Shown in pieces: positions 1 through 7,982 of a stretch of DNA of 64,000 bases. The stretch is taken from positions 1,054,001 to 1,118,000 of the forward strand of contig NZ_CP133779.1 in assembly GCF_034347425.1 (NCBI RefSeq). Reading direction: 5' to 3'. Both the position numbers and the translations under genes were made by a program. Within the stretch, counting starts at the first letter, position 1. Each line of letters begins with the position of its first letter. The notes beneath the pieces are model-generated. The model searched no databases. It was not told the DNA's origin and worked only from the letters and a program-made list of their open reading frames with translations. This stretch comes from Undibacterium sp. CCC3.4 (GTDB taxonomy: Bacteria > Pseudomonadota > Gammaproteobacteria > Burkholderiales > Burkholderiaceae_D).

Positions 1-301
1 GTGCCAGCGCCTGTGCCATCATGGCCGACAAGCGAGTATTGAAAATCAGGCCGACGGCAGCCCAGGCGGCCATCACCAGATAGATGAACATCGACATCCA
101 GGAAGCTGGCACATGAATGAAGATAATGCGATAGCCGTTACCCTGTACGGCGTCGACCGGAGCGACAAAAAAACTCAGCCACAAGCCGGCCAGCGCGAAC
201 AGCGCGGCCAAGCCCCAGAACCAAGGGATGAATTTTCCGGCTAAGTCGAAAAAATATGCCGGACTGGAAAATGTAAACCAATTGAAAAATTTATTGTTCA
301 T
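1..301 (-). CDS. ccmC: Heme exporter protein CcmC, N-terminal part (cut by window edge)
   Basis: Only the first 100 residues are in the window; the 3' end lies beyond base 1. The start ATG at 301 overlaps the ccmB stop (ATGA at 298-301), as expected for translationally coupled ccm genes. The translated part opens with the polar N-terminus MNNKFFNWFTFSSPAYFFDL and then has hydrophobic segments, with IIFIHVPASWMSMFIYLVMA resembling the CcmC/CcsA-type membrane core. In the known pathway CcmC binds heme and hands it to the chaperone CcmE in the inner membrane during cytochrome c maturation. The call rests on this match and on the ccmA-ccmB-ccmC order. Confidence 0.88.
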   Translation of the reverse strand, partial: MNNKFFNWFTFSSPAYFFDLAGKFIPWFWGLAALFALAGLWLSFFVAPVDAVQGNGYRIIFIHVPASWMSMFIYLVMAAWAAVGLIFNTRLSAMMAQALA

Positions 302-963
302 TCTGTCGCTATCCTTATGGCTGCGGTGGTCGCCCATGGCGCACAAAATAATGTCAAGGCCAGCAGCGCGCCCAATACTGAAAAATGACCGCTGACAGCG
401 AGTCCGGCACTGTGCGCACTCACCGCACCAGCACCGAAAATCAACACCGGTATATACAAAGGCAGCACCAGCAAACTGAGTAAGGCACCACCGCCACGCA
501 CCCCCAGCGTGAGCGCAGCACCGATGGCACCGATCAGCGACAGCACCGGTGTGCCGATTAACAGCGACAACAGCAAAACCGGCAAATCGGCCGCGCTGAC
601 ATCAAACTGCAAGGCCATCAACGGTGCCAGCAAGACCAGCGGCAAACCGGCCACCAGCCAGTGCGCGACGATTTTACCGCCGACCAGCACAAACAAGGGG
701 CTGGGAGAGAGCACCATTTGTTCCAAGGTGCCGTCGGCATAATCTGCCGCAAACATTTTATGCAAACCGAGTATTGCCGACAGCAATGCCGCAACCCAGA
801 TGATGCCAGGTGCGATTTTCCTCAGCAAGGCCGGGTCGGCACCGATAGCTAACGGGAACAGGCTGGTGACCACCACAAAGAAGAACAAAGCAGTCAGGGT
901 TTCACTTTTGCGACGCATGACCAACAACAAGTCGCGCCGGATCGCGGTGAGAAAAGCCGTCAT
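298..963 (-). CDS. ccmB: Heme exporter protein CcmB (membrane subunit)
   Basis: A 221-residue, very hydrophobic protein with about six membrane segments, the usual length for CcmB. It begins with MTAFLTAIRRDLLLVMRRKSE, typical of the family. CcmB pairs with the ATPase CcmA and, with CcmC, forms the ABC-type complex that releases holo-CcmE in cytochrome c biogenesis. Its start overlaps the ccmA stop (960-963) and its stop overlaps the ccmC start, so the three genes are one minus-strand operon. No defect is seen. Confidence 0.93.
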   Translation of the reverse strand: MTAFLTAIRRDLLLVMRRKSETLTALFFFVVVTSLFPLAIGADPALLRKIAPGIIWVAALLSAILGLHKMFAADYADGTLEQMVLSPSPLFVLVGGKIVAHWLVAGLPLVLLAPLMALQFDVSAADLPVLLLSLLIGTPVLSLIGAIGAALTLGVRGGGALLSLLVLPLYIPVLIFGAGAVSAHSAGLAVSGHFSVLGALLALTLFCAPWATTAAIRIATE

Positions 964-1565
964 AGTTGCAGCACCTTTCCCGCCGCCAAGCCGATGGCTT
1001 GATGGCTGGTCATGATCACCATGCCAGCGCTGCTCAAGTGCTGGGTAATCAATTCCGACAAGGCTGCCACGGCCGCCACATCGAGTGCGGTGAACGGCTC
1101 ATCGAGTATCCACAGCGTGGCATGGCGCGTCAACAGCCGGGCCAATAACACGCGGCGCTTTTGTCCGGCCGACAGACAGCCAACCGGCAGTTGTTCACGC
1201 CCGCGCAAGCCGAAGCGCGCCAAGGCGGCGCACACTTCCACCGCACCCAGCGCCTGGCCATCCAAGGCGGCCGCCAGCAGCAGGTTTTCCAGTGCACTCA
1301 ATTCATCCTTGAGCGCTTCATGATGACCGAGGAACAGCAAGTGGCGATGAAATTCTTCCGGACAAGTCGCGATATCGCGGCCATCCCAAGCAACGCTGCC
1401 GGCAGTTGGCTCGCTCAAGCCGGCCAACATGCGTAACAAACTGGTTTTACCTGCACCGTTATCACCGCGAATATGCAGCCATTCGCCGGGCACCAGCGCC
1501 AAACTCAAACCGCTGAACAGTTGCCGTTTTCCGCGCAGGCAAGTCAAACCGTTCGCACTGAGCAT
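960..1565 (-). CDS. ccmA: Heme exporter ATP-binding protein CcmA
   Basis: ABC ATPase of about 201 residues. Walker A is GDNGAGKTS, the signature is LSAGQKRR, and Walker B/D-loop is LWILDEPFTALD. The start is placed at the ATG at 1563-1565 (MLSANGLTCLRGKRQLF), which matches how CcmA proteins begin; an upstream in-frame ATG at 1595 would add ten polar residues not expected in the family. CcmA powers the CcmABCD step that frees heme-loaded CcmE. It is the first gene of the minus-strand ccm operon and overlaps ccmB by four bases. Confidence 0.93.
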   Translation of the reverse strand: MLSANGLTCLRGKRQLFSGLSLALVPGEWLHIRGDNGAGKTSLLRMLAGLSEPTAGSVAWDGRDIATCPEEFHRHLLFLGHHEALKDELSALENLLLAAALDGQALGAVEVCAALARFGLRGREQLPVGCLSAGQKRRVLLARLLTRHATLWILDEPFTALDVAAVAALSELITQHLSSAGMVIMTSHQAIGLAAGKVLQL

Positions 1566-1621
1566 GTAAGTCCTCACTCTTTTTGGTTGATTCAATCATC
1601 GTACCGACGCGGCCGAATAAC

Positions 1622-1658
1622 AAAAAACAATGGACGGAAGTAAATTCCGTCCATTGTT
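1622..1658 (-). terminator. Rho-independent terminator, minus strand
   Basis: A perfect 14-bp stem (1626-1639 with 1645-1658) with a 5-base loop is followed, on the minus strand, by a run of six T (the A run at 1622-1627). It would end minus-strand transcripts arriving from the right and separates them from ccmA. Confidence 0.75.
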
Positions 1659-1667
1659 TCCGATGCA

Positions 1668-1964
1668 TCATTTTAACTCGATATCCGCTCCGCTCGTTAG
1701 GATCTTAGTATTTACTCGCAAGGCACGATCGCAGACCAAGACGGCGGTGTCGCTCACACGCTTACAACGGGTGGCTTGGTACTGCTCTTGGCTGCGCGCA
1801 CACCCGGCCCAAGCCACAGTGTAGACTCGATGGAGCAATAAGTCTGCCTGAGCCAGCGCAGCCTGCAACGCCATTTCCATGCGGCCGTCGGGTCCGGGAG
1901 CGATGGCCTGATTGATACGCGAGCGCACCGGTGTGGCGGCTGCTTTACTCGCATCACCACACAT
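1668..1964 (-). CDS. Small hypothetical ORF before a terminator
   Basis: A 98-codon frame on the minus strand ending nine bases before the terminator at 1622-1658, the main reason to think it may be expressed. The protein has three cysteines in its second half and no motif I recognise. The start is unsure, since no convincing ribosome-binding site precedes it. An upstream minus-strand frame (about 1955-2090) reads like protein sequence (for example AEAGQFRDLIQRNVW) but is broken by stops, so this may be the tail of a decayed larger gene. Confidence 0.35.
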   Translation of the reverse strand: MCGDASKAAATPVRSRINQAIAPGPDGRMEMALQAALAQADLLLHRVYTVAWAGCARSQEQYQATRCKRVSDTAVLVCDRALRVNTKILTSGADIELK

Positions 1965-2254
1965 TCCGTTGAATCAGGTCGCGGAACTGGCCGGCTTCGG
2001 CTCGGAAGAATCACTGCCGCGGCATTTCCGCCAGTAGCTCGGGACCAGCCAGCAAGCTTACCGATAGCGCTTCGCACGCTGAACTGCAGCGCTACAGCAG
2101 CAGGCCGGTATGTCAACAAATTTCACAGTTCAAGACATTGCGCTTCGATACCAAGCGTACTATATTTCCCAAAGGAAATCTTTTAACACGGATTACCTGC
2201 CCCGATCCAGCGCCACAGAGCGCTGCAATAAGCACAATCAGCAAGGAGACCACG
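1965..2254. other. Intergenic stretch with decayed minus-strand coding sequence
   Basis: No intact gene. On the minus strand the stretch about 1955-2090 reads, through in-frame stops, as protein-like sequence (…LLAGPELLAEMPRQ, stop, FFRAEAGQFRDLIQRNVW, stop). I read this as a degraded gene of unknown identity. The last 100 bases are the leader of the plus-strand gene at 2255. Confidence 0.35.
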
Positions 2255-2722
2255 ATGTCAAAATTATTTACTTTCAGCTTGCCACTGTTACTCCTCAGCG
2301 CTCTGCTGAGCTTACCCCTCAGTGCATCAGCACAAAGCAAAGGGGATGAGGCGGCCGCATTGGCCTTGGTAAAAAAAGCCGTCGAGTATGTCAAAACCAA
2401 TGGCAGAGAAAGCAGCCTCAAAGAATTCAGCAAACCACAAGGCAGCTTCAGCGACCGCGATTTGTATATCTTTGCCATCGACCTGCAAGGGAAGATGGTG
2501 GCCCATGGCGCGATCAAAAACATCATCGATAAAAATGTGCTGGAAATGAAAGATGCCGACGGCAAGTTCTTGTTCAAAACCATGCTCGAGATGGCCGCCA
2601 CCAAAGGTAGCGGCTGGTTGCAGTACAAATGGCCTAACCCGCTCACCAAATCGGTTGATGCCAAGTCGACTTACATAGAAAAATACGGTGAGCTGATCAT
2701 CGGTTGCGGTGTCTATAAATAA
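2255..2722 (+). CDS. Periplasmic single-Cache-domain protein
   Basis: A 155-residue protein starting at the ATG at 2255, preceded by an AAGGAG ribosome-binding site at 2243-2248. Residues 1-24 form a signal peptide (LPLLLLSALLSLPLSASAQ). The mature part (KKAVEYVKTNGRE…, DRDLYIFAIDLQGKMVAHGAI, …GSGWLQYKWPNPLTK…) is a classic small single Cache domain (sCache_2 type), here without a linked kinase or chemoreceptor. Stand-alone domains of this kind are periplasmic and may bind small ligands; the ligand cannot be read from the sequence. It converges on the binding protein at 2771. Confidence 0.85.
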   Translation: MSKLFTFSLPLLLLSALLSLPLSASAQSKGDEAAALALVKKAVEYVKTNGRESSLKEFSKPQGSFSDRDLYIFAIDLQGKMVAHGAIKNIIDKNVLEMKDADGKFLFKTMLEMAATKGSGWLQYKWPNPLTKSVDAKSTYIEKYGELIIGCGVYK

Positions 2723-2731
2723 TTCGCTCAA

Positions 2732-2765
2732 GCCGGCGCTGCCAGCGGCACTCGGCAGCGCCGGC
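2732..2765. terminator. Hairpin between convergent genes
   Basis: A 12-bp GC-rich perfect stem (GCCGGCGCTGCC at 2732-2743 with its complement at 2754-2765) sits between two convergent stop codons (2722 and 2771). There is no clear T run, so it may work as a weak bidirectional terminator or an mRNA 3' stabiliser. Confidence 0.5.
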
Positions 2766-2770
2766 CCGTA

Positions 2771-3571
2771 TCATTCGGCATAGCGATCGGCGAGTCGTTT
2801 GAGTTCGCCATTTTGTTTCAATGCTCGTAGTGCCGCAGCGAGTTTGGCGACCACCTCAGGCCGTAAATTGAGTGCCAAGCCCATATAAAAGATTTCGTGT
2901 AACTGCGGCCGTTCCAGCAATCTGATTTCTCCGCTCATGCCGGCCTTGCTGATTTCATTCTTGATACCTGGCGAGCGATGGCAATAAAAACGTGCTCGAC
3001 CGGCCCGTAGCTTTTTCAAATTCGACAGCGAAGAGGTCGCGCTGGCATCGACCTGCAAACCGCCTAACTGCTCCAGTCGATCAACCACACCGAAACCATA
3101 CAAGGCCAGAATCACGCCATCCTTCCCAAGCCGGCGGATATCCTCCCAATTCGCTACCGCCACGGTATCGTCGGCCCGTACCGCCAACAGATAATCGACC
3201 TCAAACAAGGGCGTCTCCAGCCATTGGTAGTGAGCGCGATTGCGGCGGTTTTTCTGCACGCCGCAAAACACATCAAGCTGTCCATCAGCCATGGCCCGCT
3301 CTATCCGCAGGCGCGGTTGCCAGACCTGATCACCTTGAAAGCGCAACTCAGGGTCTTGCTTTTCCAGCGCACGCAAGATATCGATACACAAACCACCAAC
3401 CGCACCCTGAGCGCTGCCGCTCAAAGCGATAAACTTCGGTGCCGAGGCTTCTTGCGCAGCCGTGTGCAACACAAGTACTTCTGCACGGGCACCACCAAAC
3501 ATCAACAAGAGTGCGCAAAACAGGCATCGCAACCATACGCAAACGAGGTAACACTTCACATCACACTCCAA
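2771..3571 (-). CDS. Periplasmic amino-acid-type binding protein (SBP family 3)
   Basis: A 266-residue protein with an N-terminal signal sequence (LFCALLLMFGGARA) and the family-3 solute-binding fold: GAVGGLCIDILRALEKQ near the N-terminus, RAMADGQLDVFCGVQKN in the middle and a long C-terminal helix (VVAKLAAALRALKQNGELKRLADRYAE). Such proteins bind amino acids or similar ligands, but no permease or ATPase gene is next to it, so it may be an orphan sensor-like protein, common in Burkholderiales. Several start codons are possible within the first six residues. Confidence 0.8.
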   Translation of the reverse strand: MECDVKCYLVCVWLRCLFCALLLMFGGARAEVLVLHTAAQEASAPKFIALSGSAQGAVGGLCIDILRALEKQDPELRFQGDQVWQPRLRIERAMADGQLDVFCGVQKNRRNRAHYQWLETPLFEVDYLLAVRADDTVAVANWEDIRRLGKDGVILALYGFGVVDRLEQLGGLQVDASATSSLSNLKKLRAGRARFYCHRSPGIKNEISKAGMSGEIRLLERPQLHEIFYMGLALNLRPEVVAKLAAALRALKQNGELKRLADRYAE

Positions 3572-3614
3572 AAAAAAATTTCACTAGGTTGCTGTCATAC
3601 TGACTCGGATATTC

Positions 3615-3860
3615 TCACAGCAATTCGACCCCAGGTAAATTTAAATAGCAGCTTTCACGCGTTGTTTGCACAAAATCGCTCAGATACAGTTTGGCCGACA
3701 TCTCAGGCAAGCACGCTGCATAGAGACGCCCGGTCAATCTTTGCGCCGTGATCGGTTGAGCGAATACATAAGCGCGTTTAAGATAATTGTGTGCGGCCCA
3801 AAGCGGCAAGGTCGCAATGCCGCGGTGACTGGCGACCAGTTGGCAACATCGCGAACGTTA
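3615..3860 (-). pseudogene. LysR-family (MetR-like) regulator, C-terminal remnant
   Basis: The minus strand encodes the end of a LysR effector domain: QLVASHRGIATLPLWAAH, then ARPL-like FAQPITAQRLTGRLYAA, and LPGVELL before the stop at 3615. This pattern resembles the MetR branch of LysR regulators. Only about 80 residues remain; the DNA-binding half is missing and the reading frame fades at about 3860, next to the inverted-repeat element at 3912. I call it a truncated pseudogene. Confidence 0.65.
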
Positions 3861-3911
3861 ATTCGGTAGTGAGGCGCGCTGGCTTAATCCCGGCCGGTTT
3901 GAACAATTTAA

Positions 3912-4152
3912 GGGATCGTCGCAACAGGGTTTTCAGTCGCTATCATTACCCCGGCTGGTGGCCACGTCGTTCCTGCGCGCTTTTGGCAGGAATCCAGCGG
4001 CGTTCGTACTTAACTGAAAATGCCAGAAATTATAGTGCTTTCAGTGCTGAAAACGACACTGGGTTCCCGCCAAAAGCATGCGGGAATGACGAGGTTGCGG
4101 TATGCGGTGTTTCCGGTGTAAAAAACGTCCATCAGACTTTTGCGACAGCCTC
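3912..4152. repeat. Inverted-repeat (MITE-like) element, copy 1
   Basis: About 240 bases closely similar to 60778-61012. The right terminal repeat (CTTTTGCGACAGCCTC, ending at 4152) is intact; the left one is degraded (only GTCGCAA at 3918-3924). Inside, an arm beginning TTCCTGCGCGCTTTTGGC is complementary to a later arm containing GCCAAAAGCATGCGGGAA, so the element can fold into a long imperfect hairpin. It has no coding capacity and is probably non-autonomous. Confidence 0.7.
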
Positions 4153-4169
4153 TGAAGGCCGGTGTTTCG

Positions 4170-4316
4170 AATCCTGGTCAGATTTTTGCTGACACCACGG
4201 CACTGCAAATTGCGTTGGCCCTGCGTGCTGAAGTCAGCGATTTAGAACAAGCATTCAAGATCAACGCCACCGCTGTGACAGCGGCGAAGAATGTGCGCGC
4301 GCAAGTCAGTACTTAA
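4170..4316 (+). pseudogene. C-terminal fragment of an unidentified protein
   Basis: Directly after the repeat element the plus strand is open up to a TAA at 4314-4316, giving …ADTTALQIALALRAEVSDLE… and ending in …NVRAQVST. The sequence is helical and protein-like but has no start codon, so it looks like the tail of a gene whose front was lost where the repeat element sits. I do not recognise the family. Confidence 0.35.
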
Positions 4317-5662
4317 GGAAGCACCTGAGGAAGCACCTGCGCCGCTTTCTTTTCCAAGCGCAAACCTACCGCAGTACGTTCCGGAAAACCCTTCCAGTAG
4401 GTATGTTCCGCGCTAGGCTGGCCATTGGCATCGACGCGCCAGAGCCCGGCGCTGGCCTGCTCCGGCAAGTTCAGGTAAGCGTCCATCGCGGCATTCTTGT
4501 TCAAATATTTTCCCAAAAACGCCGTCACGAAATGCTGTGAAATATTATTCATTCTGACGCTATCCCACACTGCATCCATATAATGGTCGGCCACCGATTT
4601 TTTTTGCCCTGGCAAAATGCTCCAGGCTTCTTTCGGTGCCGGCATCGGTGCACCGGCGTTGTGATTGGCCTGTTCAAAGGTCAGCAAATAACGTTCGGCC
4701 TGCACGCTGCCTTCAAACAGGTCGCGCACACCGGGCGCATAACCAGAGACATCGTCGGCACTGCCGGCGATGAACAACACGGGGGTATGAATCCCGGCCA
4801 AGCCGGCACGATCCCAGACACCGGCATTCCAGCCCCAAGGGGCAAAGGCGACAGCCGCCTTGATACGGGGATCGAGCGAGGCTACATAACTGGCATTGCC
4901 GGCCGCCCGAATTGCCAGTGCTTGGTTCGGCACCAAAGCACTGTTGACTGCAGTGGCACTGAGCCCGCCGCCTATGGTATTGAGCACCCCATAGCCGCCC
5001 ATGGAATAACCGATCAAGGCCGTCTGATCGGCATCGATCACACCGGCGAAGCGGCCGCCAACATCATTTTTATTCAAAGCCGCCATCTGCTCAAGCACAA
5101 ACAACTGATCGAGCGAACGGTTGAGCAAGGTACTGGAAAATGCTTGCATATCCTCATACGTGCTGTCGGTATGATCGATCGCCACCACTACATAGCCTTT
5201 GCTGGCCAAATTTTCGGTCAAATGACTGAGCAAGAAGCGGTTGCCCGGGTAACCGTGCGACACGATCACCAGCGGATACGGGCCATGCGCCTTATCGGGT
5301 GAGGCATCGCGCACCGCCTGGCCGGACAAACTGACAGCGGTCTTCCCATCCCGCAAGACGGTACGGTAGGTCGGGCCGGCAGCGGCGCTGCCTGACGCAC
5401 TCACTGTCGCCGGGTACCAGACCTCCACCGTCAAGGGCCGGTCATACAAGACCGGCGCGGCACCGGCCTTGGTGTGGAGGATGTCGAGCTGGCCCGGATG
5501 CGTCAGATGCAGCGTCGTCACACCGCTGCGGCTGGCCCCGTAAGCCGCCAGTGCCGGCGCATCGGGGCGGATTTGATCAATACGGTTTTCCTGTGCAGCG
5601 ACACAAAATGGCGTGATCAGCGTGCCGGCGACTAAAAACAGACGGACGAACTTGGAAGGCAT
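4313..5662 (-). CDS. Secreted alpha/beta-hydrolase (PAF-acetylhydrolase/dienelactone-hydrolase type)
   Basis: A 449-residue protein with a signal peptide (LFLVAGTLITPFCVAAQ). The alpha/beta-hydrolase core is clear: an oxyanion strand LVIVSHGYPGNRFLLSHL, then LASKGYVVVAIDHTDSTY, and the nucleophile elbow GYSMGGYG. An Asp-containing segment VLFIAGSADDVSGY and a His in EQANHNAGAP can complete the triad. The substrate is unknown; relatives act on lipid or ester bonds. The C-terminus ends in a small duplication (QVLPQVLP). It is monocistronic on the minus strand. Confidence 0.82.
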   Translation of the reverse strand: MPSKFVRLFLVAGTLITPFCVAAQENRIDQIRPDAPALAAYGASRSGVTTLHLTHPGQLDILHTKAGAAPVLYDRPLTVEVWYPATVSASGSAAAGPTYRTVLRDGKTAVSLSGQAVRDASPDKAHGPYPLVIVSHGYPGNRFLLSHLTENLASKGYVVVAIDHTDSTYEDMQAFSSTLLNRSLDQLFVLEQMAALNKNDVGGRFAGVIDADQTALIGYSMGGYGVLNTIGGGLSATAVNSALVPNQALAIRAAGNASYVASLDPRIKAAVAFAPWGWNAGVWDRAGLAGIHTPVLFIAGSADDVSGYAPGVRDLFEGSVQAERYLLTFEQANHNAGAPMPAPKEAWSILPGQKKSVADHYMDAVWDSVRMNNISQHFVTAFLGKYLNKNAAMDAYLNLPEQASAGLWRVDANGQPSAEHTYWKGFPERTAVGLRLEKKAAQVLPQVLP

Positions 5663-5848
5663 CAGTAACTTTCAAAAAATAAGCTGGTCTGCTCAGCATA
5701 GCCGAGAAATGCTAAAGCATGATGTCAATGTGATAGGGTAAGTACATACCGACTCGAGCGCCGCCGCGCTGAAAATTTCCAGAAAATTACGACAACGTAG
5801 CCCATTTTTGTTGATAGAATAAAGCATTTATTTCCACAGGGTAATGAT

Positions 5849-6022
5849 ATGACCACCCCTACTATGCTCACGCAACACACTGCACCAACCATCGCTGTGG
5901 TACCAGACCAGCCGACACGTCGCCCTTATCTGGCCCCGCAATTGGTTTATTTGTCAAATGAGGAAACCGAGGGTAAAGCTCACGGTGGTGGCGAAACAAT
6001 CACCTCCGGCCCGGGTTCTTGA
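5849..6022 (+). CDS. Candidate lasso-peptide precursor (57 residues)
   Basis: ATG at 5849-5851, stop at 6020-6022; AGGGTAA lies just upstream. The peptide has a 41-residue leader and a proposed 16-residue core, GKAHGGGETITSGPGS. In the leader, YLAPQL fits the YxxPxL recognition motif of lasso leaders, and the leader ends …ETE, placing Thr at -2, a conserved feature of this class. In the core, Gly1 can form an isopeptide with Glu8, giving an eight-residue ring and an eight-residue tail. The gene for an asparagine-synthetase-like cyclase follows in another frame. Alternative: a double-glycine-leader peptide cut after GG, given the C39 transporter nearby. No homology search was possible. Confidence 0.68.
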   Translation: MTTPTMLTQHTAPTIAVVPDQPTRRPYLAPQLVYLSNEETEGKAHGGGETITSGPGS

Positions 6023-7937
6023 ACTTGGCACAGCACAGTTGCACCCATCGGCCCAGGCCGCGCTTGCCCATGCTGCATTGTCAATAAGCTCCCATCACGT
6101 GGCACTGTTATTATTTAATCGTACTGAGCAAGCCATCGACGCGCGCTTTCCCGCTCTGTTTGCGCGACGTCGCGGGCGCTCAGCAGAGGCGCGCGGGGCC
6201 TGCCTCGCCACGACCGATACGCCCCCCCTGCTCGGCGCAATCCATTGCGCAAACAGCGGCTGCGAACTACTGGCCTGGTTGCGTATCGATAATCGCAGCG
6301 CGCTGGCGGCCGAGCTTGGCCTCCCCGTCTGCCTCGACAATGCGCACTCCGATGGACAATTACTGCTGGCCGCCTATGCGCGCTGGCAGGAAGGCTGTGT
6401 AGCACGTCTGATCGGCGACTTTGCCTTTGCCCTTTACGATCCGCAACGCGAAACGGTACTGCTGGCACGCGATCCGCTCGGTGTGCGGCCGCTGTATTAT
6501 CGCCTCGATCCGGATTTGTTAGCCGTGGCATTGAGCCCGGCCGCCTTGTTACATTTACCGGACCGCCAAGCCCAGCGCGATATGGACTGGGCCGCGCGCT
6601 TTTTGCTGCGCATTTCACAAAGCCATACCGCCACCGGCTACCGCGAAATCAAGAAACTCCCGCCCGGGCATCTGGCAGTGCTCAATCAAACCGGTTACAC
6701 CATGCGCGCCTATTTCAGTTGGCGCGATGATGCACCGACTAGCCGACGTCTCGATCCGCATTGGCTCAGTGCTTACCGTGAGCAACTGGAACAGGCCCTG
6801 GCCTGTCGCTTGGATGCGCAGCATCCGATCGGCTGCGAAAACAGCGGTGGCATCGATTCCGCCACAATTACCGGTTTGGCAGCGCAATTGGCCGGAGCGC
6901 CGCGCATACATAGCTTCGGCATTGCCATGCAAGAGCAGGAAGCCAGCCACATCGACGCCACCATCCGCATGCATGGCATCGAGCACCAGCATCTGCTATC
7001 AGGCTTTGCCAAGCCGGACGATGACACTATCGACCACATGCTGACGGTATTGGGCTACCCGGCCGAACATGGCAATGCTTACGCACATTTTCCGTTTTAC
7101 CAACTCTGTCGCCAATTCGGCGTCACCACTTTACTGTCCGGTTTCGGTGGCGATGAAGCGGTGACCAACCCCGGCCATCACTTATTCCATGAATTGCTGG
7201 ACCAAGGCGATTGGCGCAATCTGTATCGCCTCATGCCCGGCAATCCGCTGACTCGCAGCTTACGCCTGGCCAAACGTCTGCTGACACCGCGCCGCGCCAG
7301 CAACGATGAATCCTTGCAAACTGTTTATGCCCAGCGCTGGGCTTATCAGCCGCTGCACCTTGAAGTGGTGGAACAACTTGATTTGGCAGCGGCCTATATG
7401 GACAGCGCCATCGATGACGCACCGTATCGCCGTATCAACGATTTCGTGTTACAGAATCGCTTGGTGGCTGCCTTTATTCCCACGCGCTTGGAAAATTGTT
7501 CGCTGCTCGCGGCCCTATATGGCGTCGAATACCGCTGGCCTTTGTTGGATGTCCGTTTGATACAGCAATATTTATCGACCCCATCGCTGGAAAAATTCGG
7601 CCCCGGCGGCATGGGGCGCTATTTACACCGACGTGCCATGGAGGGCATCGCACCGCCCATGGTGCAATGGAAGCGTAGCAAAGATATGGGATTGGATACA
7701 TGGTTGGCACAACAACTGCAAACGCAGAATTTGCAAGCTGTAGCACGGCAGTTGCAGGACGAATTAGAGCGCTTGCCAACGGCCTTGGAGAACCTGGTCG
7801 ATATAGCGAAACTGCGCCGCACTGCGCAAAACTTAACGCAACTGCAGGGCAGCGCCCGCAACGCCGCCTGGGTACAACTGCGTAGCACTACCAGCAATCT
7901 GCAATGGTTGCGGCGCTGGCTGCTGCGAGTAGAATGA
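5958..7937 (+). CDS. Asparagine-synthetase-like lasso peptide cyclase (C protein)
   Basis: The open frame has an N-terminal glutamine-amidotransferase-like region without the catalytic Cys-2, then an asparagine synthetase domain with the ATP-binding motif SGGIDS (about residues 297-302) and the downstream motif LSGFGGDEAVT. Lasso cyclases (McjC type) have this layout and close the macrolactam by adenylating the ring Asp/Glu. The first ATG (5958) lies inside the precursor gene, without a ribosome-binding site; a GTG at 6099 just before VALLLFNRTEQ is a plausible true start. It is transcribed with the precursor. No leader-peptidase B gene follows, which is unusual. Other Asn-synthetase-like amide ligases remain possible. 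Confidence 0.78.
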   Translation: MRKPRVKLTVVAKQSPPARVLELGTAQLHPSAQAALAHAALSISSHHVALLLFNRTEQAIDARFPALFARRRGRSAEARGACLATTDTPPLLGAIHCANSGCELLAWLRIDNRSALAAELGLPVCLDNAHSDGQLLLAAYARWQEGCVARLIGDFAFALYDPQRETVLLARDPLGVRPLYYRLDPDLLAVALSPAALLHLPDRQAQRDMDWAARFLLRISQSHTATGYREIKKLPPGHLAVLNQTGYTMRAYFSWRDDAPTSRRLDPHWLSAYREQLEQALACRLDAQHPIGCENSGGIDSATITGLAAQLAGAPRIHSFGIAMQEQEASHIDATIRMHGIEHQHLLSGFAKPDDDTIDHMLTVLGYPAEHGNAYAHFPFYQLCRQFGVTTLLSGFGGDEAVTNPGHHLFHELLDQGDWRNLYRLMPGNPLTRSLRLAKRLLTPRRASNDESLQTVYAQRWAYQPLHLEVVEQLDLAAAYMDSAIDDAPYRRINDFVLQNRLVAAFIPTRLENCSLLAALYGVEYRWPLLDVRLIQQYLSTPSLEKFGPGGMGRYLHRRAMEGIAPPMVQWKRSKDMGLDTWLAQQLQTQNLQAVARQLQDELERLPTALENLVDIAKLRRTAQNLTQLQGSARNAAWVQLRSTTSNLQWLRRWLLRVE

Positions 7938-7982
7938 TCGGGTACAGGATTCAATTTCGATCAAGCAGTGTTGTTGAAAAAT

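Noticed and set aside
4140-4190. tRNA T-arm-like GTTTCGAATCC
   Set aside because: No acceptor, D or anticodon arm can be built around it; copy 2 of the repeat element has a diverged version, so it is part of the repeat surroundings.
4583-5302. 239-codon open frame opposite the alpha/beta-hydrolase
   Set aside because: Antisense shadow of a gene with clear signal peptide and catalytic motifs; no ribosome-binding site or domain.
5990-6022. Double-glycine leader cleavage site (after GG in AHGGGET)
   Set aside because: Possible because a C39 peptidase gene is near, but the YxxPxL motif, Thr at -2 and the following cyclase fit a lasso precursor better. Kept as the alternative, not as the call.
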